A stretch of 64,000 nt of DNA, from contig NZ_FNQR01000007.1 of assembly GCF_900107755.1 (NCBI RefSeq), positions 1 through 64,000 of the forward strand, given 5' to 3'. The notes beneath the pieces are model-generated. The model had not been told where the DNA came from. It did not search any database and worked only from the letters and a program-made list of their open reading frames with translations. Source of the stretch: Thalassobacillus cyri (GTDB lineage Bacteria; Bacillota; Bacilli; Bacillales; Halobacillaceae). This document shows, piece by piece, positions 1 through 8,155 of the stretch (its first letter is position 1; every line of letters starts with the position of its first letter). Both the position numbers and the translations under genes were made by a program.

Positions 1-21
1 CTTTTGTCCTTTTAAAGCCAT

Positions 22-90
22 AAAAATGCACCCCTTAAAAATCGTACGTTGTAACCGGGGGTTTTTTCAACGTCTATTTTAAGGGGTGCA
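22..90 (-). terminator. Rho-independent terminator of sinR
   Basis: A 14-bp perfect inverted repeat (TGCACCCCTTAAAA at 27-40 with its complement at 77-90) lies just downstream of the sinR stop and, read on the minus strand, is followed by TTTTT. The 36-nt loop holds a second small inverted repeat (ACGTTG at 46-51, CAACGT at 68-73), so the structure is a nested hairpin, longer than most intrinsic terminators. Confidence 0.7.
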
Positions 91-116
91 CACTATAGAT
101 CAGCAAGGGTTTTATA

Positions 117-437
117 TTATTGTTTCAGTTGTTTCCATTTATTGAACTCCAGGTAATCTTTGAATTGCTCTTTCGTAACGCCCGACTCCATCGCTTTTTT
201 AACGAGCTCCACCCACCCCTCATCTAAAGCCTGATCTTCCTGGTCGCCATGAAATATGTAATGAATCGAAACATCAAGCTCAGAAGAAATTTTCTCAAGG
301 AATTGAATAGAAGGGTTCGATTGCAAGTTCCGTTCAATTGAGCTTAAGTATGATTTCGCAACGCCTGCCCGTTCGGCCAATTCTGTCAATGATAGTCCAC
401 GTTGTTTACGTATCGCCTGGATCCTTTCGCCAATCAT
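117..437 (-). CDS. sinR: SinR-like transcriptional regulator
   Basis: This 106-residue protein is a DNA-binding repressor of the SinR type, known in B. subtilis as the master repressor of biofilm matrix genes. Residues 1-65 form an XRE/Cro helix-turn-helix with the typical AGVAKSYLSSIERN stretch; residues 72-106 (GWVELVKKAMESGV region) match the SinI/SinR dimerisation domain. The ATG at 437 is chosen over an upstream in-frame GTG because AGGGTG sits 7 nt before it and the protein then begins MIGERIQ like B. subtilis SinR. The sinI gene lies 91 bp upstream. No tasA-type matrix operon is next to it, unlike B. subtilis. The family call is firm. Confidence 0.93.
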   Translation of the reverse strand: MIGERIQAIRKQRGLSLTELAERAGVAKSYLSSIERNLQSNPSIQFLEKISSELDVSIHYIFHGDQEDQALDEGWVELVKKAMESGVTKEQFKDYLEFNKWKQLKQ

Positions 438-462
438 GCCCACTCACCCTCTTTCGGTGAAA

Positions 463-471
463 ATTATACCA
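463..471 (-). promoter_or_regulatory. Extended -10 promoter for sinR
   Basis: On the minus strand TGGTATAAT (463-471) forms a perfect TATAAT with the TGn extension, 26 nt upstream of the sinR ATG and between sinI and sinR. No good -35 is visible. B. subtilis also has a separate constitutive sinR promoter in this gap, which fits. Confidence 0.5.
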
Positions 472-528
472 TAAAAAAGAAAGGAGAGTGTTCTATCTTA
501 GACACGCCAGGAAACTTCACCTGTTCAA

Positions 529-669
529 CTACTTCTGTTTTTCTCTTTTTATCAGGGAGAAGAATGCCCTTATATCATCCTTGCTCATTCCCAACTCTCT
601 TGCCTCTTTCATCAATTCCACCCACTCTGTGTCCAACCCTTCTGTTTTCTGCTGTTTTGAAATTGTCAT
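529..669 (-). CDS. sinI: SinI-like antirepressor (short ORF)
   Basis: This 46-residue ORF is the probable SinR antagonist. Translation from the ATG at 669 gives a protein whose residues 13-36 (DTEWVELMKEARELGMSKDD, then IRAF) match the SinI dimerisation domain and closely resemble the SinR C-terminal domain, as expected for heterodimer formation. A GGAGG lies about 12 nt upstream of the start. It is immediately upstream of sinR on the same strand, the conserved sinI-sinR order. The gene falls below common ORF length cutoffs. Two Spo0A-box-like heptamers lie upstream, in keeping with Spo0A control known in B. subtilis. Confidence 0.9.
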   Translation of the reverse strand: MTISKQQKTEGLDTEWVELMKEARELGMSKDDIRAFFSLIKREKQK

Positions 670-1000
670 TGTTTTAGGATCCTCCAATTAATAGTCTTCC
701 AGGTAGCCCAGCCGCCATAGTAGCATTTTCCGTTAAAAATACGTATCCCTTAGGCCTGTCGACTTTGCGCCCTCATTTTTCAATGAGTTTGCCGTTTTCT
801 GAAGAATCTGTCTCATTTATTAAGTAGAATATACTATAGAATGCTTGTTACTGTTTGTAGATTCTTGTCAGGCAATCAGTTCTAGTTTTGTCGAATGATA
901 AAAATTGGAAATTTAACAGGGTTTAAGGTGTTGTTTATAAGTAATTATGCCTAATTTAGGCTTGTTCTGACACTGGTAGAAAAAACGTTATCAGGATAAA
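670..1000. promoter_or_regulatory. sinI upstream region with Spo0A-box-like heptamers
   Basis: No gene is visible in this stretch. It holds TGTCGAC at 757-763 and TGTCGAA at 889-895 on the plus strand; the latter matches the 0A-box core exactly and the former differs at one base. In B. subtilis sinI is switched on by phosphorylated Spo0A through several such boxes. The heptamer is short, so chance matches are possible. Confidence 0.35.
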
Positions 1001-1033
1001 TAAACGTCCAGGGAGGAAACCCTGGACGTTTTT
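1001..1033 (-). terminator. Terminator downstream of murQ
   Basis: AACGTCCAGGG and its complement CCCTGGACGTT (1003-1030) flank a short loop. T-rich runs lie on both sides (TTTTT on the plus strand, TTTATTTAT on the minus strand), so it may work in both directions. It ends the murR-murQ operon. Confidence 0.75.
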
Positions 1034-1111
1034 GTGTGGTGACTTTTTTATTCTAATTAGTCAGTGAATTGATAAGAGGAATAACGTTTTTTATTGCCAC
1101 AACTGAACCCA

Positions 1112-2020
1112 TTATTGGTTTTTCAACCGTTTAACTGCTGCAGAAAAGTGTTCGTTTTCTCCTTTTAGAACGGTCCTTGCTTTATCCGCTTCGATTTGGA
1201 ACATTAGCATCAGGATAGCGATTCGTGCATCTCCCTCAGCCTGGGCGCTTGCTTGCCGTGCTTCTGATTCAGAGGCACCGGTCAGCTCCTGGATGATCGT
1301 TACCGAGCGATGTTTCAGTTTTTCGTTGGTCGCCTGGACATTTACCATCAAATTTTTATAGACTTTTCCGGTTTTGACCATGGAGGCGGTCGAGAGCATA
1401 TTCAGGACCATTTTCTGTGCGGATCCTGCTTTCAGTCTGGTCGATCCGGTCAATACCTCCGGTCCGACTAATGCTTCGATCGGATAGTCGACTGCTGCTG
1501 CCAATGGTGTATCGTCATTGCAGGTCAGTCCGACTGTTTTAGCTCCAAGGCGCTTGGCCGCGTCGACGGCGCCCAATACATATGGCGTGCGTCCGCTTGA
1601 AGCGATACCTACCACGACATCTTTTGGGCCTGCCGCTTCCTGGATCGCTCTATCACCTTCGTCCCAATCATCTTCCGCATTTTCGATCGCGTGCCTCAAC
1701 GCATGATCGCCACCAGCGATGATACCCTGGACTAAGGTTTCCGGGACCCCGAAAGTCGGCGGACATTCGGAAGCGTCAAGTACACCCAGCCTGCCGCTTG
1801 TTCCAGCTCCTATGTATAGTAACCGTCCGCCTTGATTCAATGCGGCGACAATGACATCAATCGCTGCTTCGATCTGCGGGAGACTTTTTTCAATCGCAGC
1901 AGGGACTGTGTGGTCTTCCTCGTTCATCAGCCTGATGATTTCCATGGTCGATAATTCATCCAGTTGGTGGGACTTGCTGTGTCTTGATTCGGTTAACGTT
2001 CTTTCTTTTGTGTCACCCAT
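1112..2020 (-). CDS. murQ: N-acetylmuramic acid 6-phosphate etherase
   Basis: This 302-residue cytoplasmic enzyme cleaves the D-lactyl ether of MurNAc-6-phosphate to give GlcNAc-6-phosphate and lactate, the key step of peptidoglycan amino-sugar recycling. The SIS-fold signature LLYIGAGTSGRLGVLDASE is at residues 67-85, with the SECPPTFG motif supplying the expected catalytic Glu (E85); the second family Glu falls near residue 116 in the ENAEDD segment. Length is normal. The ATG directly follows the stop of the kinase gene (TGAATG), showing translational coupling. It is the last gene of the operon. Confidence 0.95.
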   Translation of the reverse strand: MGDTKERTLTESRHSKSHQLDELSTMEIIRLMNEEDHTVPAAIEKSLPQIEAAIDVIVAALNQGGRLLYIGAGTSGRLGVLDASECPPTFGVPETLVQGIIAGGDHALRHAIENAEDDWDEGDRAIQEAAGPKDVVVGIASSGRTPYVLGAVDAAKRLGAKTVGLTCNDDTPLAAAVDYPIEALVGPEVLTGSTRLKAGSAQKMVLNMLSTASMVKTGKVYKNLMVNVQATNEKLKHRSVTIIQELTGASESEARQASAQAEGDARIAILMLMFQIEADKARTVLKGENEHFSAAVKRLKNQ

Positions 2021-3013
2021 TCATTCAGCCCCCAATTTCTTTGTTTTTGATTGGACTTGCTTATATGACTCTTTCATGGTGGTTATCGCCGTATCGGGCA
2101 CCGATATACCTGCTTCAAGTAATGCACAGCAGTACGCACCAACAGCCGGCGGCATTTCCGCTTGTAAAAATTCATACTTCTGATTGAAACGTGTATCGCT
2201 TTTGTTTCGAAATAATTCCGTAAAATATCGGGATTGAAAAACTCCGCCCGCCAGAACGATTGGTGATGCAGCTTGTGCTTTTTTCCTATGTGCCGCAATC
2301 AACTGTAACAGTTCTTGTATCGCAGTTTCAACAATGCTTCCGGCAACTGTATCGCCCTCCGATACGGCCGCTATTACATCATTTGCTGTTGAGGCGATCA
2401 CCTGTCTCGGGTATTCATGTTCATAAATGAACGTGATCAACTCTTCGGGATTTTTCAAGCCATATCGCTTTAATATACGATCCGTCAATGCTGTTTCTCC
2501 CTGCCTGCCATCATACGCTTGCATGACTGCCTGCAGTCCTCGCTTGCCGATATCATACCCGCTTCCTTCATCACCCAAGAGGTAGCCCCATCCACCGGTG
2601 CGTATCGGCTCAGCTCCGTGTTGAAACGAATAGATGATCGAACCGGTTCCGGCAATCAGGACGGTCCCTTGTTTAGAAAAAGTCGTGCCAGCCAGTGCGG
2701 CAATGGCATCGTTTTCTACGGTAATAACGCTGTCAGTTCCGACAATTTCACGGATCCATGACTTCCAGCGGTGTTTATCTTCCCTGCGATCACCGCCAGC
2801 TGCCGCTACAAAAATATGCTCCGGAATGGTAGGGATAGCGTCCTTAAGCAACTGGTGGACAGTATTTCTCACCTGGGTTTCCTTTCGTGACTTCAAATTC
2901 GTGGATGCTCCTATTTTCGACAATATCACTTTTCCGGTCTCATCACCGATGACCAGCTCCGTTTTCGTGCCCCCACCATCAATTCCGATAAAGTATCTGT
3001 TATTTGATGGCAC
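2021..3013 (-). CDS. BadF/BadG-family sugar kinase, probably MurNAc/GlcNAc kinase (MurK-like)
   Basis: This 330-residue protein belongs to the BadF/BadG/BcrA/BcrD ATPase family, which includes N-acetylglucosamine kinase and the MurK MurNAc/GlcNAc kinase. The phosphate-binding motif GIDGGGTKTE is at residues 10-19, and an AGTGSIIYS-type second phosphate loop follows near residue 120. It starts with GTG inside the last codons of the upstream permease gene (14-bp overlap). In this operon it would phosphorylate sugar imported unmodified by the ABC transporter, producing the MurQ substrate; this role is inferred from context. Confidence 0.8.
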   Translation of the reverse strand: MPSNNRYFIGIDGGGTKTELVIGDETGKVILSKIGASTNLKSRKETQVRNTVHQLLKDAIPTIPEHIFVAAAGGDRREDKHRWKSWIREIVGTDSVITVENDAIAALAGTTFSKQGTVLIAGTGSIIYSFQHGAEPIRTGGWGYLLGDEGSGYDIGKRGLQAVMQAYDGRQGETALTDRILKRYGLKNPEELITFIYEHEYPRQVIASTANDVIAAVSEGDTVAGSIVETAIQELLQLIAAHRKKAQAASPIVLAGGVFQSRYFTELFRNKSDTRFNQKYEFLQAEMPPAVGAYCCALLEAGISVPDTAITTMKESYKQVQSKTKKLGAE

Positions 3014-3824
3014 CGGCAGTCAATCCTTCCATGAACTGCTTTGAAGCAATGAAGAAAAGAATCATCATTGGCAGCGAAGACAATGTCAGTCCTGCAAATA
3101 AAGCTCCCCAATCGGCGGAATACTCACCGAACAACGACAGCATCCCGACTGGGATCGTCTTTTTCATTTCATTCGAGATGAAGATGAGCGGGAAAAAGAA
3201 ATCGTTCCACGCCTGGATGAAGTTGATGATCATGACCGTTCCAAGTGCCGGACGCATCAACGGCAACAGGACATTCCATAATATCCGGAGATCGGTCGCT
3301 CCATCGATCCGGGCCGCTTCTTCAAGCTCAATCGGCATCGTCCTAAAAAAACCGGTCAAAATGAGAATGGATAGCGGAATTCCAGTCGCTGTGTAAATGA
3401 AGATCAATGACCATAGCGAGTTGGTCAGACCAAGATCTTTCATCAATATGAACAATGGCACGATTCCAAGCTTTATCGGAATCATCATCCCCATCAGGAA
3501 GAAGAAAAACAATGCGTTATTCCACCAGAACGTGTACCGGGCGATATAGAAAGCTGCCAAGGACCCACAAATCAATATCAACAGTACTGCCGTTACACTT
3601 ACGACGACACTATTATAGAAGTAAGTCATGAACGGTACTTGCTCAAGCAGGTTCCGGTAAGGCTCCAAACTGAAACTTTTCGGAAGGGACAACGGGTTCA
3701 TGAAAATTTCGTTGCTTGGCTTGAAGGAGGACATGATCATCAGGAATAAGGGATACAAACTGATCGATGCGACTACAAAAGCAATGACGTAATACAAAGG
3801 TCTGGTCCAGATATTTTGTTTCAT
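3000..3824 (-). CDS. Carbohydrate ABC transporter permease, MalG type
   Basis: This 274-residue membrane protein has six predicted hydrophobic segments and the MalG-type EAA loop (EAARIDGATDLRILWNVLLP) that contacts the ATPase. It is the second permease of a CUT1 sugar importer. The second of two close ATGs (3824) is preferred: GGAGG lies 8 nt before it but only 2 nt before the first. It overlaps the kinase gene downstream and follows the MalF-type gene by 12 bp. No ATPase gene is in the operon, so a shared MsmX-like ATPase is probably used. Confidence 0.88.
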   Translation of the reverse strand: MKQNIWTRPLYYVIAFVVASISLYPLFLMIMSSFKPSNEIFMNPLSLPKSFSLEPYRNLLEQVPFMTYFYNSVVVSVTAVLLILICGSLAAFYIARYTFWWNNALFFFFLMGMMIPIKLGIVPLFILMKDLGLTNSLWSLIFIYTATGIPLSILILTGFFRTMPIELEEAARIDGATDLRILWNVLLPLMRPALGTVMIINFIQAWNDFFFPLIFISNEMKKTIPVGMLSLFGEYSADWGALFAGLTLSSLPMMILFFIASKQFMEGLTAGAIK

Positions 3825-3836
3825 GTTCATCCCCTC

Positions 3837-4817
3837 CTACATTTCTACTTCTTTTTTCCTCATGAAATAAAGCAAGATTGCCGTAAATACCGAGATAAAT
3901 AAGAACAATACAACAGCAAGTGCTGAGCCTAAGCCGATTGCAGATGATCCGCCACCGGATGATCCCCCGAACGCAAGACGATAGAAATAGATTGCCAGTG
4001 TGTCGGTTGAATGGTACGGCTCCCCTTGTGAACCCTGCATGGCATAAACGAGCTCGAATGCCTCGAACGACTGGATGAAAGTCAGCACGGTGATGATAGT
4101 GATCGCAGGCATCATCAATGGAATGATGATTTTACTCATCATCTTCCATCCTTTGGCGCCATCCAACGTAGCCGCCTCAATCAGTTCGTGGGGGATCGAT
4201 TGCATACCCGCCAGGAAAATCAAGACAGCAAACCCTAAACCGAACCACGAGTTTACGAGAATGATAGCTATCAATGCTGTATCCGGATCGCCAAGCCACG
4301 CTTTTTGCAGCGACTCCAGACCGAATTTTCCTAAAATGACATTGAGTGCCCCGAAGTTCGGGTTCAAGATCAGCTTCCAGAGAAAACCGACGACGATGAT
4401 CGATAACAGACGAGGCATGAAGAAGGCGATTTTGAAGAATTCCGCCCCTTTGATCTTTTTATAAATGATGAATGCGAGTATGAATGCCAGCCCGTTCTGT
4501 GCGATCAATTGACCGACGAAATAAAGGATGTTGTGCTGGAAAGCATTCCAGAATAATTCTTTATATGGCTCCAGTGTAAATAGGGCCTGGAAGTTTTCCA
4601 ATCCGATGAATGCACCACGGACGAGTCCGTTCCAATCAAATAAACTGTATGTAAATGCAGCAAGAATTGGATAAACAATGAATAGTCCATAAATAGCTAA
4701 GGCGGGAATAGGGAAAAGATGGATGGCCCATCTTTTCCATTTCCTTTTGGTTTTCGTTTTTGCAGCTGGCTTGTTGACAGCTTTGACTTGAGATTCAGCA
4801 GTATTCAACGTATTCAC
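3837..4817 (-). CDS. Carbohydrate ABC transporter permease, MalF type
   Basis: This 326-residue integral membrane protein has a short basic N-terminus (KTKTKRKWKRW) followed by about six membrane segments and the EAA loop EAATLDGAKGWKMMSKIIIP near residue 215, typical of MalF/UgpA permeases. The start is a GTG 13 bp after the binding-protein gene with only a weak AAGGCG site, so coupling to the upstream gene is likely. It pairs with the MalG-type permease just downstream. The substrate cannot be read from the sequence; MurNAc or muropeptides are inferred from the operon. Confidence 0.86.
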   Translation of the reverse strand: MNTLNTAESQVKAVNKPAAKTKTKRKWKRWAIHLFPIPALAIYGLFIVYPILAAFTYSLFDWNGLVRGAFIGLENFQALFTLEPYKELFWNAFQHNILYFVGQLIAQNGLAFILAFIIYKKIKGAEFFKIAFFMPRLLSIIVVGFLWKLILNPNFGALNVILGKFGLESLQKAWLGDPDTALIAIILVNSWFGLGFAVLIFLAGMQSIPHELIEAATLDGAKGWKMMSKIIIPLMMPAITIITVLTFIQSFEAFELVYAMQGSQGEPYHSTDTLAIYFYRLAFGGSSGGGSSAIGLGSALAVVLFLFISVFTAILLYFMRKKEVEM

Positions 4818-4829
4818 CGCCTTGAATAA

Positions 4830-6119
4830 TTATTTTTGAAAAGGCTCGTAGTAGCTTTCTGCGCTTTTTTGTACGGCTTCGGCTACACCTTCAGGGGTCT
4901 GTTCTCCTAAATACATGCCCTGCAGTTCTGTTTCCAATGTCGCTTTTGTCGATGGATTCCCTTTTGCGAAATGAACAAGAATCAAGTATGGCGTCGAGTT
5001 TTGCTCTGCCGCCTTGGCTAGGCCGCTGACGAGCTGGTTATCGGATTGGACACCAGGCACAGCACTGACCATGCTGAATTCTTCTGTAAACAACTGGCCA
5101 AATTCTTCTGTCGTCATCCACTCGAGAAACTTCTTGGCTTCTTCTTTATGTTCAGAATTGGCGTTAATTGCGTAAGATCCATCCACCCATGTCGTGATGG
5201 TCGGTTCTTTCCCGAAAGCAGATGGCATCATGAAGAAGTCAAGCTGCAGATCAGGATTCATTTCCTTCAGTACTTCAATTTCCCAGCTTCCCAACGGGAA
5301 CATCGCTGCTTTTTCTGTGAAGAATAAAGTACGGATATCTTCCATTCCAAGACCTTCATAGTTGTCCGGGAAGTAAGCTTTCAGTTCATCCATCGCTTCG
5401 ATGGAAGCTTTAAATTCATCACTGACAAAATTGGTTTCTCCGTTTTCAACTTTTTCGACGAATTCGTTAGCTCCATATTGAGACGGTCCGACGATTCCGT
5501 GCATCAAAGACATCAGCCAGCCCTCTTTGGTACCCATCGCAAGCGGCGTGTAGCCTTCCTTTTTCAAAGTTTCATTGATTTCGATGAATTCTTCATAGGT
5601 TTGTGGTTCTTCTAATCCCAGTTCATCAAAAATTTTCTTATTATAGAACATTTGTGTCGTACTCATATTCAAAGGGACACCATATTGCGTACCATCTGAG
5701 CCCTGGGCTGCCATTAAAGATGAATCAGGGAACGTATCCAATCCATTAAGATCATCAATTGGCTCAAGGTAGCCGGCGTCAGCAAGCTCGGCACCCGCTG
5801 CATAAGGACGTAGCTGAAGGATATCCGGTCCTTCTCCACTTTTCAACTCCGTGTTCAAAATGGTATTGTATTCGGTATTCTTCGATGGTTTGAACTCTAA
5901 CTTGATGTCAGGATGCTTTTCGTTGAAAGCTTCGAACAGCTTTTCGTACTTTGCGGTATCTTCTGTCCGCCAGCTCCCGACTTCCAATGTGACGGTATCA
6001 CCGTTCTCATCTTTGCTGCTGTCGCCGCCTTCTTCTGATCCTGCATCTGACGAACAGCCGGTTAAAATCAAAATGAACGCTAAAAATCCAATCATCCAAC
6101 CTTTTGTGATTTTCCCCAT
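4830..6119 (-). CDS. ABC transporter sugar-binding lipoprotein
   Basis: This 429-residue extracellular solute-binding protein (family 1) has a lipoprotein signal peptide ending in ILTGC (Cys22), so it is anchored to the outer face of the membrane. An acidic Ser/Glu/Asp-rich linker follows and then a typical two-lobe sugar-binding region. The ATG at 6119 is chosen because GGAGG lies 7 nt upstream; the longer reading would put 14 residues before the signal peptide. It heads the transporter part of the operon and should define substrate choice, probably a peptidoglycan amino sugar (inference). Confidence 0.88.
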   Translation of the reverse strand: MGKITKGWMIGFLAFILILTGCSSDAGSEEGGDSSKDENGDTVTLEVGSWRTEDTAKYEKLFEAFNEKHPDIKLEFKPSKNTEYNTILNTELKSGEGPDILQLRPYAAGAELADAGYLEPIDDLNGLDTFPDSSLMAAQGSDGTQYGVPLNMSTTQMFYNKKIFDELGLEEPQTYEEFIEINETLKKEGYTPLAMGTKEGWLMSLMHGIVGPSQYGANEFVEKVENGETNFVSDEFKASIEAMDELKAYFPDNYEGLGMEDIRTLFFTEKAAMFPLGSWEIEVLKEMNPDLQLDFFMMPSAFGKEPTITTWVDGSYAINANSEHKEEAKKFLEWMTTEEFGQLFTEEFSMVSAVPGVQSDNQLVSGLAKAAEQNSTPYLILVHFAKGNPSTKATLETELQGMYLGEQTPEGVAEAVQKSAESYYEPFQK

Positions 6120-6145
6120 TCTCTTACCTCCTGTAAAAATGAATT

Positions 6146-7162
6146 TTATTTTGCAAAACATTGATGCACATGACTGTGTAATTCTTTACGAATCGTCTTC
6201 AGGTTATGACTTCTTCCATAATGCACGACATTGGTCAGAAAAACGGTGATTATTTCATCTTTTGGGTTGATCCAGAGGCTGGTGCCGGTGAATCCGGTAT
6301 GGCCGAACGATCCTTCCGGCCAATGCTCTCCGCAAGAAGGCGGCGGTCCTTTGCTGTTCCAAACCTCCCAGCCGAGTCCGCGGCCTTGCTTATGTTCCTG
6401 GCTTGCTCCTTTAAGTAAAGAGGGGGCGATCACAGCCTGTGTACCAGGGTAGAGCCATTTCAACCCATAGGCTTCCACGTCTTCAGCGGTGGTGAACAAC
6501 CCCGCGTTTCCGCTTACCCCGCCCATCTGGAATGCTTTTTCATCATGGACCTCTCCCTGGAGGAACTGCCCGTTGTCCCATTCGGTCGAGGCCGTTTCTG
6601 CCTTCTTTTTTTCAGTTAGTAGATATGTAGTATCAGGCATGTTCCAGGGTGGGTAAAGCTCTGTTTCTACCAGGTGATTTAAGGGTTTAGCCGTGATTCT
6701 TTCAATCACTTTTCCTAGCAATATCATGCCAAGGTCTGTGTATTTCACTGTGTCACCAGGCTGGGTGACTAGTTTTGAAGCGAGCACTTCATGAAAGACA
6801 TTACGTTTATGCCATCGGCTTTTATGAGATAAGTCGGCGGATAGTCCTGCTGTGTGGGTCAATAAATGATAAATGGTGATGGGCTTGAAGGTGAATTCTG
6901 GGATGTAGTGTTGAACTGGTGCATGAAGGTTCAGTTTCTCCTGATTAATCAGATAAAGAGCTGCCGGCAGAGTCGCCATCACTTTCGTCAATGACGCTGC
7001 ATCAAACCAGGTAGACGTTGTCATCTTCTTGCTGTTCCCGTCCCTGGCCTGGTAACCCCCGAACGCCTTAAAATATTTCCGCTCCCCTTTGGCATGAACG
7101 AGAACGACAGCTCCTGGGATCTCCCGGTTTTCCATGAGATACTGCATGTAGGATGTGATCAC
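6146..7162 (-). CDS. Serine beta-lactamase-like hydrolase of the MurNAc operon
   Basis: This 338-residue protein has the class C beta-lactamase/esterase fold motifs: SLTK (Ser57-Lys60), YTD at 141-143, and HTG at 288-290. B. subtilis carries a secreted relative, AmiE/YbbE, in its mur operon that removes L-Ala from MurNAc. Here there is no signal peptide, so the enzyme is predicted to be cytoplasmic and could trim imported muropeptides. The GTG start overlaps the murR stop by four bases (GTGA), showing coupling. The exact substrate is unproven; a simple esterase is the alternative. Confidence 0.75.
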   Translation of the reverse strand: MITSYMQYLMENREIPGAVVLVHAKGERKYFKAFGGYQARDGNSKKMTTSTWFDAASLTKVMATLPAALYLINQEKLNLHAPVQHYIPEFTFKPITIYHLLTHTAGLSADLSHKSRWHKRNVFHEVLASKLVTQPGDTVKYTDLGMILLGKVIERITAKPLNHLVETELYPPWNMPDTTYLLTEKKKAETASTEWDNGQFLQGEVHDEKAFQMGGVSGNAGLFTTAEDVEAYGLKWLYPGTQAVIAPSLLKGASQEHKQGRGLGWEVWNSKGPPPSCGEHWPEGSFGHTGFTGTSLWINPKDEIITVFLTNVVHYGRSHNLKTIRKELHSHVHQCFAK

Positions 7163-8004
7163 TTAATCATTTTCACCACCTTTCTTGTTTTATCAAGAGC
7201 CTCGATGTTAGCCGCTTGATTGGAACGCGTAATTCCAAGAAACAAAATATCGATGACATTCAATTGGGCGATTCGTGAGCTGGTGGCACCACTTCGGATA
7301 TTTTTTTCTAGTGAGGTGGTATATAAAGCAATGTCAGCCAGTGTTGATACAGGATTTTCTCCCATTTTTGTAAGTGTAATGATCGTTGCGCCATTGTCTT
7401 TAGCGACCTTCAAGGATTCATAGATATCACGAGTCTGGCCACTGTAGGAGACTCCGAATGCCACGTCCTTTTTTGTCAGGTTGGCTGAAATAGTCAGCTG
7501 AGCATCAATATCCAGACCGACTTCGCACCAATTATCAATCCTGGTCAATTTTTGCTTGAAATCCTGCGCGATAAAACCAGAAGCGCCAATGCCATAAACC
7601 GCAATCTTGCGTGCTTTGGTCATCAATTGGATGGCGGCTTCCACGTCTTCCGGAGCGAGGATGTTCAGCGTGTTTTCCAATGATTGGATATTGTTATAGG
7701 AAACATTGTTGATGAGCGACTCGATGGAATCGTCATCGGGGATGTCCTGGTATTTTTCTGTAGATGTTTCAAACACAGCCATTTCTCTTGCTATGGTTAA
7801 CTTGAGATCTTGAAACCCCTTACATTTAAGCTTTTTAGAAAGACGGATGATTGTCGCTTCACTCACTTCGGTTTTTTCTGCGAGCTTTTGAATCGATAAA
7901 TTCACGACTTCATCGGGGTGCTGCAAAATGTAATCTGCTACTTTCTTTTCAGAAGGCTTGCAGCTGTCCAGTGCTTCCTGGATAAAAATCAATTGATTGC
8001 TCAT
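7159..8004 (-). CDS. murR: MurR/RpiR-family transcriptional regulator
   Basis: This 281-residue regulator has an N-terminal RpiR helix-turn-helix (about residues 1-75, TEVSEATIIRLSKKLKCKGF) and a C-terminal SIS sugar-phosphate domain (about 125-260, KIAVYGIGASGFIAQDF). In the MurR group the SIS domain senses MurNAc-6-phosphate. The ATG at 8004 has GGAG 8 nt upstream and is preferred over a start ten codons earlier. It is the first gene of the operon and presumably controls it. The murR name rests on linkage to murQ. Confidence 0.85.
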   Translation of the reverse strand: MSNQLIFIQEALDSCKPSEKKVADYILQHPDEVVNLSIQKLAEKTEVSEATIIRLSKKLKCKGFQDLKLTIAREMAVFETSTEKYQDIPDDDSIESLINNVSYNNIQSLENTLNILAPEDVEAAIQLMTKARKIAVYGIGASGFIAQDFKQKLTRIDNWCEVGLDIDAQLTISANLTKKDVAFGVSYSGQTRDIYESLKVAKDNGATIITLTKMGENPVSTLADIALYTTSLEKNIRSGATSSRIAQLNVIDILFLGITRSNQAANIEALDKTRKVVKMIK

Positions 8005-8044
8005 ATGCTTTGCTCCAATATCAAATATTTTCAACTTACTGTAT

Positions 8045-8073
8045 ATTTTACAAAATAATATTACTTAATACAA
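8045..8073 (-). promoter_or_regulatory. SigA-type promoter of the murR operon
   Basis: On the minus strand TTGTAT (8068-8073) and TAAAAT (8045-8050) are separated by 17 bp, about 41 bp upstream of the murR ATG, in a very AT-rich leader. Confidence 0.55.
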
Positions 8074-8082
8074 TATAATTTA

Positions 8083-8097
8083 TGAAACTTTATTACA
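8083..8097. promoter_or_regulatory. Candidate MurR/RpiR operator
   Basis: TGAAA-N5-TTACA is an imperfect inverted repeat just upstream of the murR -35 element. RpiR-type regulators often bind TGAAA/TTTCA dyads. One arm has a mismatch, so this is tentative. Confidence 0.25.
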
Positions 8098-8126
8098 TTT
8101 TATTATTATATGGTCATTTATATGCA

Positions 8127-8153
8127 AAAAAATACACGGCAATAGGCCGTGTG
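8127..8153 (-). terminator. Terminator of pcp
   Basis: ACACGGC and GCCGTGT flank a short loop (8132-8151) just after the pcp stop; the minus-strand 3' side runs into TTTTTTT. Confidence 0.85.
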
Positions 8154-8155
8154 TC

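Noticed and set aside
2083-2298. Out-of-frame ORF inside the kinase gene as a sign of a frameshift
   Set aside because: The kinase frame is continuous from the GTG start to the stop with all motifs in order; the other frame is a shadow.
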